From positions 24,210-88,209 of the forward strand of contig NZ_SPQM01000007.1 of the NCBI RefSeq assembly GCF_004570345.1: 64,000 nucleotides of DNA, written 5' to 3'. The stretch is from Blastococcus sp. CT_GayMR20. GTDB lineage: Bacteria; Actinomycetota; Actinomycetes; Mycobacteriales; Geodermatophilaceae. This document shows positions 18,167 to 27,548 of this stretch, piece after piece. Both the position numbers and the translations under genes were made by a program. How positions within the stretch are numbered: position 1 is the first letter of the stretch; each line of letters starts with the position of its first letter. A model generated the notes under the pieces. That model saw only the letters and a list, made by a program, of their open reading frames with translations, made no database searches and was not told where the DNA came from.

Positions 18167-19591
18167 GTGGCAGTTCCCAGCTTCCTCGCCCGGGAGCGCA
18201 TCGTCGCTCGACCGGGGTTCAACCGCTGGCTGATCCCGCCGGCAGCGCTCGCCGTCCACCTCTGCATCGGCCAGGCCTACGCGACCAGCGTCTACAAGAC
18301 CGCGCTGGTCGAGCACTTCGACACGAGCCTGACCGCGATCGGCATCATCTTCTCGATCGCCATCGTGATGCTCGGACTGTCCGCGGCCCTCTTCGGCACC
18401 TGGGTGGACCGGAACGGCCCCCGGGCGGCGATGTTCACCTCCGCGGTCTTCTGGGTCTCGGGCTTCCTCGTCGGCTCGCTCGGCATCGCCACCGAGCAGC
18501 TGTGGCTGCTGTACCTCGGCTACGGCGTCCTCGGCGGCATCGGCCTCGGCATCGGCTACATCTCGCCGGTCTCCACGCTGATCAAGTGGTTCCCCGACCG
18601 TCCGGGCCTGGCCACGGGCATGGCCATCATGGGCTTCGGCGGCGGCGCGCTCATCGCCTCACCGCTGTCGCGCCAGCTGATGAGCTTCTACGACCCGGAC
18701 TACGTGCCGACCGACGCCGCGTCGGTGGCCAGCGGCGACGCCGTCGCCAAGCTGTTCCTGACGCTGGGCGTGCTCTACCTGCTGTTCATGATGTTCGGCG
18801 CCTTCCTGGTGCGGGTGCCCGCCGCGGACTGGAGGCCGGAGGGCTTCGACCCGTCGACGGTGAAGAAGAAGGCGCTGGTCACCACGGAGAACGTGTCGGC
18901 GAACAACGCGGTCAGGACTCCGCAGTTCTGGCTGCTGTGGATCGTCCTCTTCTGCAACGTCACCGCGGGGATCGGCATCCTGGAGCAGGCGTCTCCGATG
19001 ATCCAGGACTTCTTCCGCACCGGTGACGGGTCGCTCGTCGCGGCCTCGGCGGCCGCGGGCTTCGTCGGTGTCCTGTCCCTGTTCAACATGGGCGGCCGGT
19101 TCATCTGGTCGACGACGTCGGACTACATCGGCCGCAAGCCGATCTACATGGTCTATCTCGGCGTCGGGATCGTGCTCTATCTCGTGCTGGCGACGCTCGG
19201 CAGCTCCGCCACCTGGATCTTCGTCATCACCGCCGCCCTGATCATCAGCTTCTACGGCGGCGGTTTCGCCACGGTCCCGGCGTACCTGCGCGACCTCTTC
19301 GGCACCTTCCAGGTCGGCGCGATCCACGGCCGGCTGCTGACCGCCTGGGCGGCAGCGGGCGTCGCCGGTCCCCTGATCATCAACGGGGTGCTGGACGCGC
19401 GTGGCACGCCCGGTCAGCTCGTGGCCGGTGACTACCGCCCGGCCCTCTTCATCATGGTCGGCCTGCTGGCCGTCGGCTTCGTCGCGAACCTGCTCGTGAA
19501 GCCGGTGGCCGCCAAGTGGCACGAGTCGGCCGATGCCGTCGAGGAGTTCACCCACGAGCACCACACCCCGGAACGGAGCGCCGCCCGATGA
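18167..19591 (+). CDS. OFA-family MFS antiporter (oxalate/formate-like)
   Basis: This 474-residue membrane protein has about 12 transmembrane segments. Typical OFA features are CIGQAYATSVYKTAL after the first helix, GLSAALFGTWVDRNGPRAAM between helices 2 and 3, GIGLGIGYISPVSTLIKWFPDRPGLATGMAIMGFGGGA, and GGRFIWSTTSDYIGRKPIY in the second half. The GTG at 18167 has GGAGG 8 nt upstream. The substrate is unknown; relatives exchange small mono- or dicarboxylates. The stop overlaps the next small gene as ATGA. Confidence 0.9.
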   Translation: MAVPSFLARERIVARPGFNRWLIPPAALAVHLCIGQAYATSVYKTALVEHFDTSLTAIGIIFSIAIVMLGLSAALFGTWVDRNGPRAAMFTSAVFWVSGFLVGSLGIATEQLWLLYLGYGVLGGIGLGIGYISPVSTLIKWFPDRPGLATGMAIMGFGGGALIASPLSRQLMSFYDPDYVPTDAASVASGDAVAKLFLTLGVLYLLFMMFGAFLVRVPAADWRPEGFDPSTVKKKALVTTENVSANNAVRTPQFWLLWIVLFCNVTAGIGILEQASPMIQDFFRTGDGSLVAASAAAGFVGVLSLFNMGGRFIWSTTSDYIGRKPIYMVYLGVGIVLYLVLATLGSSATWIFVITAALIISFYGGGFATVPAYLRDLFGTFQVGAIHGRLLTAWAAAGVAGPLIINGVLDARGTPGQLVAGDYRPALFIMVGLLAVGFVANLLVKPVAAKWHESADAVEEFTHEHHTPERSAAR

Positions 19592-19737
19592 GCTCGGCCC
19601 TGTCGACCAACGACCGTCCCGCCACCACCCACACCCCGGCGGGGCTCATCGCCTTCGCCTGGACGCTGGTGGGGGTACCGCTGGCCTACGGCCTGTTCCA
19701 GACCGTCAAGACCGCCCTCAAGCTCTTCACCGGGTAG
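19588..19737 (+). CDS. Small single-span partner of the OFA/MFS transporter
   Basis: This 49-residue protein has one hydrophobic helix (AGLIAFAWTLVGVPLAYGLF, about 18-37) followed by QTVKTALKLFTG. It starts inside the transporter stop codon (ATGA), so the two must be co-translated. The composition matches the MFS transporter small-subunit group found next to OFA transporters. It probably stabilises or modulates the antiporter in the membrane, which is inference. Confidence 0.8.
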   Translation: MSSALSTNDRPATTHTPAGLIAFAWTLVGVPLAYGLFQTVKTALKLFTG

Positions 19738-19826
19738 TTCCGGTCGTGCCGAGTGGGCTCCGGAGGGGTGCGCACAGGCGCGACGCAGCGGCTCGGCTCA
19801 GCTGAGGACGGCTCCTGGCCGCTGTG

Positions 19827-20207
19827 TCACCTGCGGAGCGGTGACAGAGGGAGCAGAGCACTCAGGTCGGCGCGGTTGCCGCTGGCGACGACATGTCCGG
19901 CGGCGACCGCGTCGTCCCACGTCGTGGCACCGGTCGCGAGCCGGAGCCAGGTCGCCGCGTCTGTCTCGACGACGTTGGGCGGCGTGCCCCGCGTGTGCCG
20001 CGGCCCCTCCACGCACTGGACGGCGACGTGCGGCGGGACCCGCAACTCCACCGAGCGGCCGGGCACCTGCTGCGCCAGCCACCGGGCGGTCGTCCTGACC
20101 GCGGCGCCGACCACGGAGCGCGGCGGCTGGTCGGCCTCGCCGGCGAGCCACGGCCGCACCGGGTCGACGGCGGCCCGCAGCTCCTCGGCCGGGATCGGGG
20201 CCGGCAT
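19827..20207 (-). CDS. Sterol-carrier (SCP2)-like family protein, purL-linked
   Basis: This 126-residue protein ends with a single small alpha/beta domain ([43 protein letters not shown], then [25 protein letters not shown]). The WLRLATG and GxVxASGxRAD pattern is typical of SCP2/MDMPI C-terminal domains. Its ATG overlaps the purL stop by 1 nt (TGATG). Genes of this type follow purL in many Actinobacteria, but the ligand and the link to purines are unknown. Confidence 0.8.
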   Translation of the reverse strand: MPAPIPAEELRAAVDPVRPWLAGEADQPPRSVVGAAVRTTARWLAQQVPGRSVELRVPPHVAVQCVEGPRHTRGTPPNVVETDAATWLRLATGATTWDDAVAAGHVVASGNRADLSALLPLSPLRR

Positions 20208-22492
20208 CAGCTCGTGGGGACGGTGCCCGCCGGGACGGTGCCGATCGCGGCCTCGGGGCTGCCGAACAGTGCCGGGAGCGTCGCCGACCACGCGGCCCGC
20301 AGCTCGGCCAGCGGCAGGTCGAGGAGCCCGTCGACGACCAGGGAGTCGCCACCCGTCGTCCCCAGTTCGACGACCTGGACACCGGCCCACTGGGCCGTCG
20401 TCTTCACCGCACCCGGGTCGTTCGTGGTGACGACGGCGCGGGCCGTCGACTCGCTGAAGAGCTGGGCGAACGGGTCGCCCGTGACGTGGAGCCGGGCGCC
20501 GATGCCGTAGCGGAGGGCGGACTCGGTGAGGCTCTGGGCGAGGCCGCCGTCGGCGAGGTCGTGCGCCGACGTGACCAGACCCTCGCGACCGAGGGCGGCG
20601 AGCAGGTCGCCGAGGGCGCGCTCCGCGGGTAGGTCGACCTGCGGGGGCATGCCGCCGAGGTGTCCGTGCACGACCGATGCCCACGCCGAGCCGCCGAACT
20701 CCTCGCGGGTCTCGCCGAGCAGCAGCACCGTCTCGCCGTCGGTCCGCCAGCCGCCGGGGATCCGGCGGCGGACGTCGTCGTGCACGCCGAGGACGCCGAT
20801 GACGGGGGTCGGATTGATCGGGACGTCGCCGGTCTGGTTGTAGAGGCTCACGTTGCCGCCGGTCACCGGCAGGCCGAGCTCGCGGCAGCCGTCGGCCAGG
20901 CCGCGGACGGCCTCGGCGAACTGCCACATCACCTCCGGTTCCTCGGGAGAGCCGAAGTTCAGGCAGTTGGTGACGGCGAGGGGCTTGGCGCCGGAGACGG
21001 CGACGTTGCGGTAGGCCTCGGCGAGGTTCAGCTGGGCGCCGGCGTAGGGGTCGAGGCGGGCGAAGCGGGCGTTGCCGTCGAGAGCCAGTGCGATGCCGCG
21101 GTGGGTGTCCTCGTCGATGCGGACGACGCCGGCGTCCTCGGGCTGCGCCAGCACGGTGTTGCCGCGGACGTAGCGGTCGTACTGCTCGGTGACCCACGTC
21201 TTGTCGGCGCCGTCCGGGCTGCTGATGACGGCGAGCCAGTGGGCCTGGATCTCCGCGCCGGACTGGGGCCTCGGCAGGTCGGCCGCGCTGTTGGCCTGCA
21301 GGCGGTCGAGGTCGGCCGGCCGCCGGATGGGCCGCTCGTAGACCGGGCCCTCGTGGGCGACGGTGCGCGGCGGGACGTCGACGATCCGCTCGCCGTGCCA
21401 GTCGACGGTGAGCCGGTCGCCCTCGGTGACCTCACCGATGACGGTGGCGAGCACGTCCCACTTGCGGCAGACGGCGAGGAACTCCTCGACCTTGGCCGGT
21501 TCGACGATCGCGCACATGCGCTCCTGCGACTCGCTCATCAGGATCTCAGCGGGCGTGAGCGTGCTGTCGCGGAGCGGGACGGTGTCGAGGTCCACGTGCA
21601 TGCCGCCGGTGCCGGCGCTGGCGAGCTCGGAGGTCGCGCAGGACAGCCCGGCGCCGCCCAGGTCCTGGATGCCGGTGACGAGGTCCGCGGCGAAGATCTC
21701 CAGGCAGGCCTCGATGAGCAGCTTCTCGGTGAACGGGTCGCCGACCTGCACGCTCGGGCGCTTGGCCGGGCCGTGCTCGTCGAACGTCTCGCTGGCCAGG
21801 ACGCTCACGCCGCCGATGCCGTCGCCGCCGGTCCGGGCGCCGAAGAGGATGACCTTGTTGCCGACGCCCTCGGCCTTGGCCAGCCGGACGTCCTCGTGCT
21901 TCATGACACCGACGCACAGCGCGTTGACCAGCGGGTTGCCGGCGTAGCAGTCGTCGAAGAGCAGTTCACCACCGATGTTGGGCAGGCCGAGGCAGTTGCC
22001 GTAGCCGCCGACGCCGGCGACGACGCCGGGCAGGACGCGGGCCGTATCGGGCGCATCCGCGCGGCCGAAGCGGAGGGAGTCCATGACCGCGATCGGGCGG
22101 GCGCCCATGGTGAGGATGTCGCGGACGATGCCGCCGACGCCGGTGGCCGCCCCCTGGTACGGCTCGACGTAGCTCGGGTGGTTGTGCGACTCCACCTTGA
22201 AGGTGACCGCGTAGCCGTCGCCCACGTCGACGACGCCGGCGTTCTCGCCGATCCCGACGAGCAGCGCCTCGCTGTGCGGCAGGTCGCCGAACTGCCGCAG
22301 GTGCACCTTGCTCGACTTGTAGGAGCAGTGCTCGCTCCACATCACCGAGTACATGGCCAGCTCGGCGGTGGTGGGCCGGCGGCCGAGGATGTCGCGGATG
22401 CGCAGGTACTCGTCGGTCTTCAGACCCAGCTCGGCGAACGGCTGCTCGTCCTCGGGGGTCTTCTCCGCCCGCTCGACGGTGTCGACGTTCAC
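20207..22492 (-). CDS. purL: Phosphoribosylformylglycinamidine synthase subunit PurL (small-type)
   Basis: It is the synthetase subunit converting FGAR to FGAM with ammonia from PurQ and ATP. The 761-residue length marks the small PurL that needs PurS and PurQ. Motifs include [71 protein letters not shown] and [10 protein letters not shown]. The GTG at 22492 overlaps the purQ stop (GTGA). Order purS-purQ-purL-SCP2. Confidence 0.97.
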   Translation of the reverse strand: MNVDTVERAEKTPEDEQPFAELGLKTDEYLRIRDILGRRPTTAELAMYSVMWSEHCSYKSSKVHLRQFGDLPHSEALLVGIGENAGVVDVGDGYAVTFKVESHNHPSYVEPYQGAATGVGGIVRDILTMGARPIAVMDSLRFGRADAPDTARVLPGVVAGVGGYGNCLGLPNIGGELLFDDCYAGNPLVNALCVGVMKHEDVRLAKAEGVGNKVILFGARTGGDGIGGVSVLASETFDEHGPAKRPSVQVGDPFTEKLLIEACLEIFAADLVTGIQDLGGAGLSCATSELASAGTGGMHVDLDTVPLRDSTLTPAEILMSESQERMCAIVEPAKVEEFLAVCRKWDVLATVIGEVTEGDRLTVDWHGERIVDVPPRTVAHEGPVYERPIRRPADLDRLQANSAADLPRPQSGAEIQAHWLAVISSPDGADKTWVTEQYDRYVRGNTVLAQPEDAGVVRIDEDTHRGIALALDGNARFARLDPYAGAQLNLAEAYRNVAVSGAKPLAVTNCLNFGSPEEPEVMWQFAEAVRGLADGCRELGLPVTGGNVSLYNQTGDVPINPTPVIGVLGVHDDVRRRIPGGWRTDGETVLLLGETREEFGGSAWASVVHGHLGGMPPQVDLPAERALGDLLAALGREGLVTSAHDLADGGLAQSLTESALRYGIGARLHVTGDPFAQLFSESTARAVVTTNDPGAVKTTAQWAGVQVVELGTTGGDSLVVDGLLDLPLAELRAAWSATLPALFGSPEAAIGTVPAGTVPTS

Positions 22493-23160
22493 ACCGCCAC
22501 CGCGGCCTTCAGGATGCTGCTGAAGAAGCCCAGGCCGTCGGTGCTCGGGCCGGTGAGGTCCTCGACCGCGTGCTCGGGGTGCGGCATGAGTCCGACGATG
22601 CGGCCGTTCTCGCTGGTCACCCCGGCGATGTCCCGGCTGGATCCGTTCGGGTTGCCGTCGGCGTACCGGAAGACGACCCGGCCCTCGCCCTCGAGCCGGT
22701 CGAGGTCCTCCGGCGAGCCGACGTACCGGCCCTCGCCGTTCTTCACCGGGATGACGATGCGCTGGCCCTCGGCGTAGTCGCTGGTCCAGGAGGTGTCGGC
22801 CCGCTCGACGACGAGCACCTGGTCGCGGTTGCGGAAGTGCAGGTGGCTGTTGCGGGTGAGCGCGCCCGGCAACAGGCCGGCCTCGCACAGCACCTGGAAT
22901 CCGTTGCAGATGCCCAGCACGGGCAGCCCCTGGCGGGCGCGCGCGACGACGTCCTGCATCAGGGGTGCGCGGGCGGCGATGGCACCGGCGCGCAGGTAGT
23001 CGCCGTAGGAGAAGCCACCGGGGAGGACGACGGCGTCGACGTCCTTGAGGTCGTGGTCGGCGTGCCACAGCGCGACCGGCTCACCGCCGGCCAGGCGCAC
23101 CGCGCGGGCGGCGTCGACGTCGTCCAGGGATCCCGGGAAGGTCAGAACACCGATGCGCAC
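22489..23160 (-). CDS. purQ: Phosphoribosylformylglycinamidine synthase glutaminase subunit
   Basis: This class I glutamine amidotransferase passes ammonia to PurL. The 223-residue protein has [12 protein letters not shown], the nucleophile elbow LGICNGFQ with the catalytic Cys, and the C-terminal PHPEH of the catalytic triad. The GTG at 23160 lies 11 nt after the purS stop and couples to purL by a 4-nt overlap. Confidence 0.96.
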   Translation of the reverse strand: MRIGVLTFPGSLDDVDAARAVRLAGGEPVALWHADHDLKDVDAVVLPGGFSYGDYLRAGAIAARAPLMQDVVARARQGLPVLGICNGFQVLCEAGLLPGALTRNSHLHFRNRDQVLVVERADTSWTSDYAEGQRIVIPVKNGEGRYVGSPEDLDRLEGEGRVVFRYADGNPNGSSRDIAGVTSENGRIVGLMPHPEHAVEDLTGPSTDGLGFFSSILKAAVAV

Positions 23161-23171
23161 AGTTGCTCTCT

Positions 23172-23411
23172 TTAGTCGGTCGGGAGGTGCAGCTCGACGT
23201 CCTCGATGACGGGGTTGGCCAGCAGCGTCTCGGCGATCTGCTTGAGCTCGGCCTCGTCCGGCGTGCCGTCGACCTCGAGGACGAAGTGCTTGCCCTGGCG
23301 GACGCTCGTCACGCCGTCGTGACCGAGGCGCCCCAGCGCGCCCAGTACCGCCTGTCCCTGCGGGTCGGAGATCTCCGGCTTGAGGACCACGTCGACGACC
23401 ACCCGGGACAC
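23172..23411 (-). CDS. purS: Phosphoribosylformylglycinamidine synthase subunit PurS
   Basis: This 79-residue structural subunit dimerises and bridges PurQ and PurL. Recognisable features are [38 protein letters not shown] and the final [11 protein letters not shown]. The GTG at 23411 is supported by TACCCT ending 7 nt upstream. It is the first gene of the purSQL-SCP2 operon. Confidence 0.95.
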   Translation of the reverse strand: MSRVVVDVVLKPEISDPQGQAVLGALGRLGHDGVTSVRQGKHFVLEVDGTPDEAELKQIAETLLANPVIEDVELHLPTD

Positions 23412-23418
23412 GCCGACG

Positions 23419-23424
23419 AGGGTA
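23419..23424 (-). promoter_or_regulatory. Leaderless -10 box (TACCCT) for purS
   Basis: On the minus strand TACCCT lies 7 nt before the GTG at 23411. The purF box is identical. Palindrome E1 lies just upstream of this promoter. Confidence 0.5.
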
Positions 23425-23455
23425 CCTGGACCCAGATCTGGACCCGCCCGCCCCG

Positions 23456-23512
23456 CGAGATCGGCGATGTGGTCGCAAAGGGCGCGGTTTCACGACGAGA
23501 ACGCCGATGTCG
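23456..23512. repeat. 57-nt palindrome E1 abutting the DUF559 gene
   Basis: The 21-nt arms at 23456-23476 and 23492-23512 form an imperfect hairpin with a 15-nt loop. The arms share the core GAGATCGGCGA and CGCCGATGTCG. E1 ends one base before the DUF559 stop codon. Arm 1 is 20/21 and arm 2 18/21 identical to palindrome E2 at 24446-24502, which has the same total and loop length. Confidence 0.8.
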
Positions 23513-24379
23513 TCAGAGACCGAGAGCGCGCCTGATCTGGCGAAGGACCTCGTCCGCCTTGCCGTAGATGTCCGCCGAGGTGAAGCGCAGCACCGTCCAC
23601 CCTGCTGTGATGAGGCGGTTCTGCCTCCGCGCATCCTTCACGAAGACATCTCGCTCCCGGTGGATGTCGCCGTCGAACTCGACGATCACCTTCTGCTCGG
23701 GCCAGGCCAGATCTGCTCGTCCGACGATGCCGTCCACGTCCCGGACGACGAACTGCGGGACGGGACGGGGCAGTCCTCCCCGATGGACGAGCCATCGCAG
23801 AACCGACTCCATCGGCGACTCCGACCGCGGGTCGGCCAGCGGCAGGACGTCTCGCGCCCGTGCGGAGCCGCGGCCGCTGGGACGGCGCAGGAGTTCGGCC
23901 TGGAGCGTCGGTAGGCTGACCAGCGCATTGAGCAATTGATCGGTGGCCGCGAGGAGTGCAGGGCGCTCGAGGACGCCTGCCAGATCCCGCCATGTCCTCG
24001 CCGGCGACGTCACCGGCAGCGAGCGTCGCCGGACGACCGACGCCTCGTCCAGTGGGATCCGGTACAGCCGGCGGTCGATGCGACTCTCCGCCCGTGATCC
24101 CGGTGGCACGGTCAGGTGCACGCGATCGTCGTCCCTGGGCCGCATCGGGATCTGAAGTCCCCAGACGTCCGCTGCGGACAGGTGACTGACCACTGCACCG
24201 GGCGGAGCAGTGAGCAGGACGGCGGCAAGGCGACCGGTCAGTTGACCGCGCAAGGCGTCAGGGAGGTATGTGTCGCGCGACAGCCGCGCAACCTGCGGAT
24301 GCCTCAGCTCCCTGTCGCTCAGCCCCGCTGCACGTGCGGCCGATCGGGTGGTCGGACCGGTGATCCGTGATCGTGGCAT
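23513..24379 (-). CDS. AbiEi-like/DUF559 (Vsr-type) endonuclease-domain protein
   Basis: The 288-residue protein has an N-terminal region like AbiEi-type winged-helix proteins ([21 protein letters not shown], then [17 protein letters not shown]). Its C-terminal DUF559 domain of the very-short-patch-repair/PD-(D/E)xK fold shows [11 protein letters not shown] (Glu), [21 protein letters not shown] (Asp, then ExD) and [18 protein letters not shown]. Such genes are common and scattered in Actinobacteria with no settled function. It sits between purS and a purC-linked hydrolase and is bracketed by palindromes E1 and E2. Its base composition looks less GC-rich than its neighbours (not computed). An ATG at 24379 is taken as start; a GTG lies 12 nt upstream. 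Confidence 0.8.
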   Translation of the reverse strand: MPRSRITGPTTRSAARAAGLSDRELRHPQVARLSRDTYLPDALRGQLTGRLAAVLLTAPPGAVVSHLSAADVWGLQIPMRPRDDDRVHLTVPPGSRAESRIDRRLYRIPLDEASVVRRRSLPVTSPARTWRDLAGVLERPALLAATDQLLNALVSLPTLQAELLRRPSGRGSARARDVLPLADPRSESPMESVLRWLVHRGGLPRPVPQFVVRDVDGIVGRADLAWPEQKVIVEFDGDIHRERDVFVKDARRQNRLITAGWTVLRFTSADIYGKADEVLRQIRRALGL

Positions 24380-24445
24380 TCGCCTGGGCACCCGGAGAGC
24401 ATCGAGGAATCGGCAGCCATCGAGGCAGGCAATCCACAACCCCGG

Positions 24446-24502
24446 CGAGATCGGCGAAGTGGTCGCCACAACGCGCTCTATGCGACGAGGTCGCCGATGT
24501 CG
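24446..24502. repeat. 57-nt palindrome E2 upstream of the DUF559 gene
   Basis: Arms 24446-24466 and 24482-24502 pair at 17 of 21 positions around a 15-nt loop. It lies 5 nt after the hydrolase stop and 66 nt upstream of the DUF559 start. It is a direct repeat of E1, exactly 990 nt away start to start. Confidence 0.8.
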
Positions 24503-24507
24503 CCCGA

Positions 24508-25265
24508 CTATGCGAGCAGCTTCCACACTGCGTCGGGGGACTCCCAGTGGGCGTTGTGGCCGGCGCCGTCGAGCACGACGGCGTCCGGGTCGACGCGGCG
24601 CATCGACTCCAGGCCGACCATCGGGTCCGCCGAGCCCGCCGCGAGCCGCAGCGGCGCCGCGCTGCGCGCCAGGACCGTCTCCACCGACGGTCCGACGGCG
24701 CCGAACGCCCGCGGGTCCAGCGCGGCGACCCACCCCCCGCGAGCGACGCGCACACCCGCGTGGGCAACCGGGTCGGCCGGGTCGACGAGGTCACGCAGGC
24801 CGGCGAGCTTCAGGTGCCGGTCGGCGGCCTCCGCCGAGCTGCCGAACACCTGGGCCGGACGGCGCGACATCGCCTGCGCGCGCGCCACCTCGTCGTCGGT
24901 CCAGTCCACCTTCACGCCGAGCGCGACGACGCGGTCGACGTCGACGCCGTACCACCCACTGCCGAGGACGGCGCCCACGACCCCGCCGAAGGAGTGGCCG
25001 AGCACCGTCACCCGGGACGCACCGAGCTCGGCGGCGAGCTCCGCCACGTCGGCGGCGTGCACGGCGTAGCCGTAGGGCGGTTCCGCGAGCGAGAGGCCGT
25101 GACCGCGCAGATCGGGCGCGGCCCACCGGCCGGGCCACGACTCCGCCACCAGGGGCAACAGCCGCCGCCAGACCGCCGCCGTCGCGCCGAGGCCGTGGAG
25201 GAGGGCAGGAGGTGCCCGCCCGTGCCGCCGGTGAAGTACGCGATGCCGCCGCGGGTGCGCCGCAT
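24508..25265 (-). pseudogene. Alpha/beta hydrolase with a single-base frameshift near 25215
   Basis: The 3' frame encodes a clear alpha/beta hydrolase: LLHGLGATAAVWRRLLP (oxyanion region), APDLRGHGLS, nucleophile elbow LGHSFGGVVG, and a late GAGHNAHWESPD with the catalytic His. No start codon exists in this frame before the HG motif. The natural start, ATG at 25265 overlapping the purC stop as TGATG, opens another frame, MRRTRGGIAYFTGGTGG, which runs out of register at the G-runs at 25215-25221. Restoring one G joins the two as GGTGGAPPALLHGLG. It is either a recent inactivation or a sequencing error. Confidence 0.8.
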
Positions 25266-26140
25266 CAGCCGAACCTCCGACCGGTCAGCTGCTCGAAGGC
25301 GGTGACGTAGCGCTCGCGGGTCGCGGCCACCACGTCGTCCGGCAGCTCCGGCGGCGGGGACACCCGGTCCCAGCCGGACGACGTCAGCCAGTCGCGCACG
25401 TACTGCTTGTCGTAGGAGGGCTGCGCCGAGCCGGGCGACCACGTCCCGGCCGGCCAGAAGCGGGAGGAGTCGGGCGTGAGCACCTCGTCGCCGAGCACCA
25501 GGGAGTCGCCGGCGAGCCCGAACTCGAACTTCGTGTCGGCCAGCACGATCCCGGCGCCCGACGCGATCTCCGCCGCGCGCGAGTACAGCGCCAGGGTCAG
25601 GGCGCGCAGCTCCTCCGCACGGGAGACACCGACGGCGGAGACCACGGCGGAGAAGTCGATCGCCTCGTCGTGCTCCCCCACTCCGTGGTCGGTGTAAGGG
25701 GCCTTCGTGGACGGCGTGAACACCGGCGACGGCAGCCGCGAGCCCTCGACCAGTCCGGCCGGCAGCGCGACGTCCCGGATCGAGCCCGTGCGCGAGTACT
25801 CGACCGTCCCGGACCCGGACAGGTAGCCACGGGCGACGCACTCGACCGGCAGCATCTCCAGCCGCCGGACGAGCATCCCGCGTCCGGCCGCCTCCGCAGG
25901 GACGTCGTCGGCACTGATCAGGTGGTGGGAGGCGCCGAACTCAGCCAGCACCGGGGTCAGCTGCTCGAACCACCAGACCGACAGCTGGGTGAGCACCCGG
26001 CCCTTGTCCGGGATCGGCGTCGGCAGCACGTGGTCGTAGGCGGAGATCCGGTCCGAGGCGACCAGCAGCAGTTGCCCGGGACCCGCGTCGTAGATCTCGC
26101 GCACCTTGCCCCGCGCCACCAGGGGCAGTCCCAGACTCAC
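25265..26140 (-). CDS. purC: Phosphoribosylaminoimidazole-succinocarboxamide synthase (SAICAR synthetase)
   Basis: It ligates CAIR to aspartate with ATP. The 291-residue protein has ARGKVREIYDAG, VASDRISAYDHVLPTPIPDKG, LPVECVARGYLSGSG, the IVLADTKFEFG metal/ATP site and VLTPDSSRFWP. The GTG at 26140 overlaps the purB stop as GTGA, and its own stop overlaps the hydrolase ATG. The order purB-purC is co-translated. Confidence 0.97.
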   Translation of the reverse strand: MSLGLPLVARGKVREIYDAGPGQLLLVASDRISAYDHVLPTPIPDKGRVLTQLSVWWFEQLTPVLAEFGASHHLISADDVPAEAAGRGMLVRRLEMLPVECVARGYLSGSGTVEYSRTGSIRDVALPAGLVEGSRLPSPVFTPSTKAPYTDHGVGEHDEAIDFSAVVSAVGVSRAEELRALTLALYSRAAEIASGAGIVLADTKFEFGLAGDSLVLGDEVLTPDSSRFWPAGTWSPGSAQPSYDKQYVRDWLTSSGWDRVSPPPELPDDVVAATRERYVTAFEQLTGRRFG

Positions 26141-27444
26141 GTGAGCTTGGCCAGCCGGTCGAACAGCGGCCCGAGGTTGGCCACGTACTTCTCCGGCCGG
26201 CAGATCTCGTCCAGCCGCGCCTCGTCCAGCGTCACGCCCGAGGACGACGCCCGTCCCCGCAGCGTCTCGCGGAACGGCGTCCCCGACTGCCACGTCTCCA
26301 TCGCCGCCGACTGCACCAGCGAGTACGCGTCCTCCCTCGAGAGCCCGCCCTCGACCAGCTCCAGCAGCACCGACGACGTGTAGATGAGCCCGCCCGTGGA
26401 CTCGAGGTTGGCCCGCATCCGATCGGTGTCCACGACCAGGTTCTCCACGAGCCCGGCCGTCAGGTCGAGCAGGTAGTCGGTGGTGATCGCGGCGTCGGGC
26501 AGGAACACCCGCTCGGTGGACGAGTGCGAGATGTCGCGCTCGTGCCAGAGCGGGATGCCCTCCATCACCGGCACGATCGCGGCCCGCACCACCCTCGCGA
26601 GCCCGGCGATGCGCTCGGAGCGGATCGGGTTCTTCTTGTGCGGCATCGCGCTCGAGCCCTTCTGGCCCGAGCCGAACGCCTCCGACAGCTCCCGCACCTC
26701 GGTCCGCTGGCCGTGCCGCACCTCCAGCGCGATCGCCTCGCAGACCGTGGCGATGATCGCCAGGGCCGAGACCCACTCGCTGATGGAGTCGCGGAGCACC
26801 ACCTGCGTCGACGCGTCCGCCGGCCGCAGGCCCAGCGCCTCGGCGACGAACACCTCCACCGACGGGTCGATCAGCGAGTACGTGCCGACGGCGCCGGAGA
26901 TGGCCACCACGCCCACGCGCGCCCGCGCCTCGCGGAGGCGGTCCCGCGACCGCGCGGCCGCGAACGCCAGGTCGGCGACCCGGTGGCCCCACACGTCGGG
27001 CTCGGCGTGCACGCCGTGGGTGCGGCCGACCTTGATCGTGTCCCGGTGTGCCAGCCCGTGGTCGCGCAGTGCGGCGACCAGCCGGTCGGCCTTGGCCAGC
27101 AGGACGTCGGTGGCGTCGGTGAGCTGGACGGCGAGCGCGGTGTCCAGCAGGTCGGACGACGTCATCCCGTGGTGCACGTACGCGGCCGCAGAGCGCGGCT
27201 CGGTGTTGTCCGCCCACGCGGTGAGGAACGCGATGACGTCGTGCTGCGTCGTCTCCTCGATCTCCGCGACCCGCTCGGGCGTCGGCGGCGGGGCGTTGCG
27301 CACCGGCTCGACGACGTCGGCGGGCACCCGGCCGGCGGCCGCGTGCGCCTCCAGGACGAGCGCCTCGACCTTGCACCACAGCTCGTACTTGTGCTGGTCG
27401 CTCCAGACCCGCCCCATCTCCGGGAGCGTGTAGCGCTCGATCAT
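26137..27444 (-). CDS. purB: Adenylosuccinate lyase
   Basis: It cleaves SAICAR and adenylosuccinate, releasing fumarate, in two steps of AMP synthesis. The 435-residue protein of the fumarase/aspartase fold has TQHDVIAFL, the MTSSDLLDTA segment, KVGRTHGVHAEP with the catalytic His, and the signature GSSAMPHKKNPIRSE. The ATG at 27444 is chosen because the family begins MIERYTLPEM; a GTG at 27462 would add six residues. The operon continues into purC. Confidence 0.96.
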   Translation of the reverse strand: MIERYTLPEMGRVWSDQHKYELWCKVEALVLEAHAAAGRVPADVVEPVRNAPPPTPERVAEIEETTQHDVIAFLTAWADNTEPRSAAAYVHHGMTSSDLLDTALAVQLTDATDVLLAKADRLVAALRDHGLAHRDTIKVGRTHGVHAEPDVWGHRVADLAFAAARSRDRLREARARVGVVAISGAVGTYSLIDPSVEVFVAEALGLRPADASTQVVLRDSISEWVSALAIIATVCEAIALEVRHGQRTEVRELSEAFGSGQKGSSAMPHKKNPIRSERIAGLARVVRAAIVPVMEGIPLWHERDISHSSTERVFLPDAAITTDYLLDLTAGLVENLVVDTDRMRANLESTGGLIYTSSVLLELVEGGLSREDAYSLVQSAAMETWQSGTPFRETLRGRASSSGVTLDEARLDEICRPEKYVANLGPLFDRLAKLT

Positions 27445-27503
27445 GCGGGTACCGCCGGACACAGCTCAGCTCGTCGCACCACGGAGACATCCTCCCGCAG
27501 GGC

Positions 27504-27509
27504 TAGCGT
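27504..27509 (+). promoter_or_regulatory. -10 box (TAGCGT) of the AI-2E transporter gene
   Basis: TAGCGT predicts a start site near 27516. That gives a 5' leader of about 33 nt containing the GGAGG at 27538-27542 used by the ATG at 27549. This contrasts with the leaderless genes nearby. Confidence 0.35.
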
Positions 27510-27548
27510 GATCATGGACGGCCCCTAGAAGCAGGGCGGAGGTGCGTG

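Noticed and set aside
27514..27528. Five-codon frame (MDGP-stop) before the AI-2E transporter gene
   Set aside because: The -10 box at 27504 places the transcription start at or after this ATG, so it is probably not in the mRNA.
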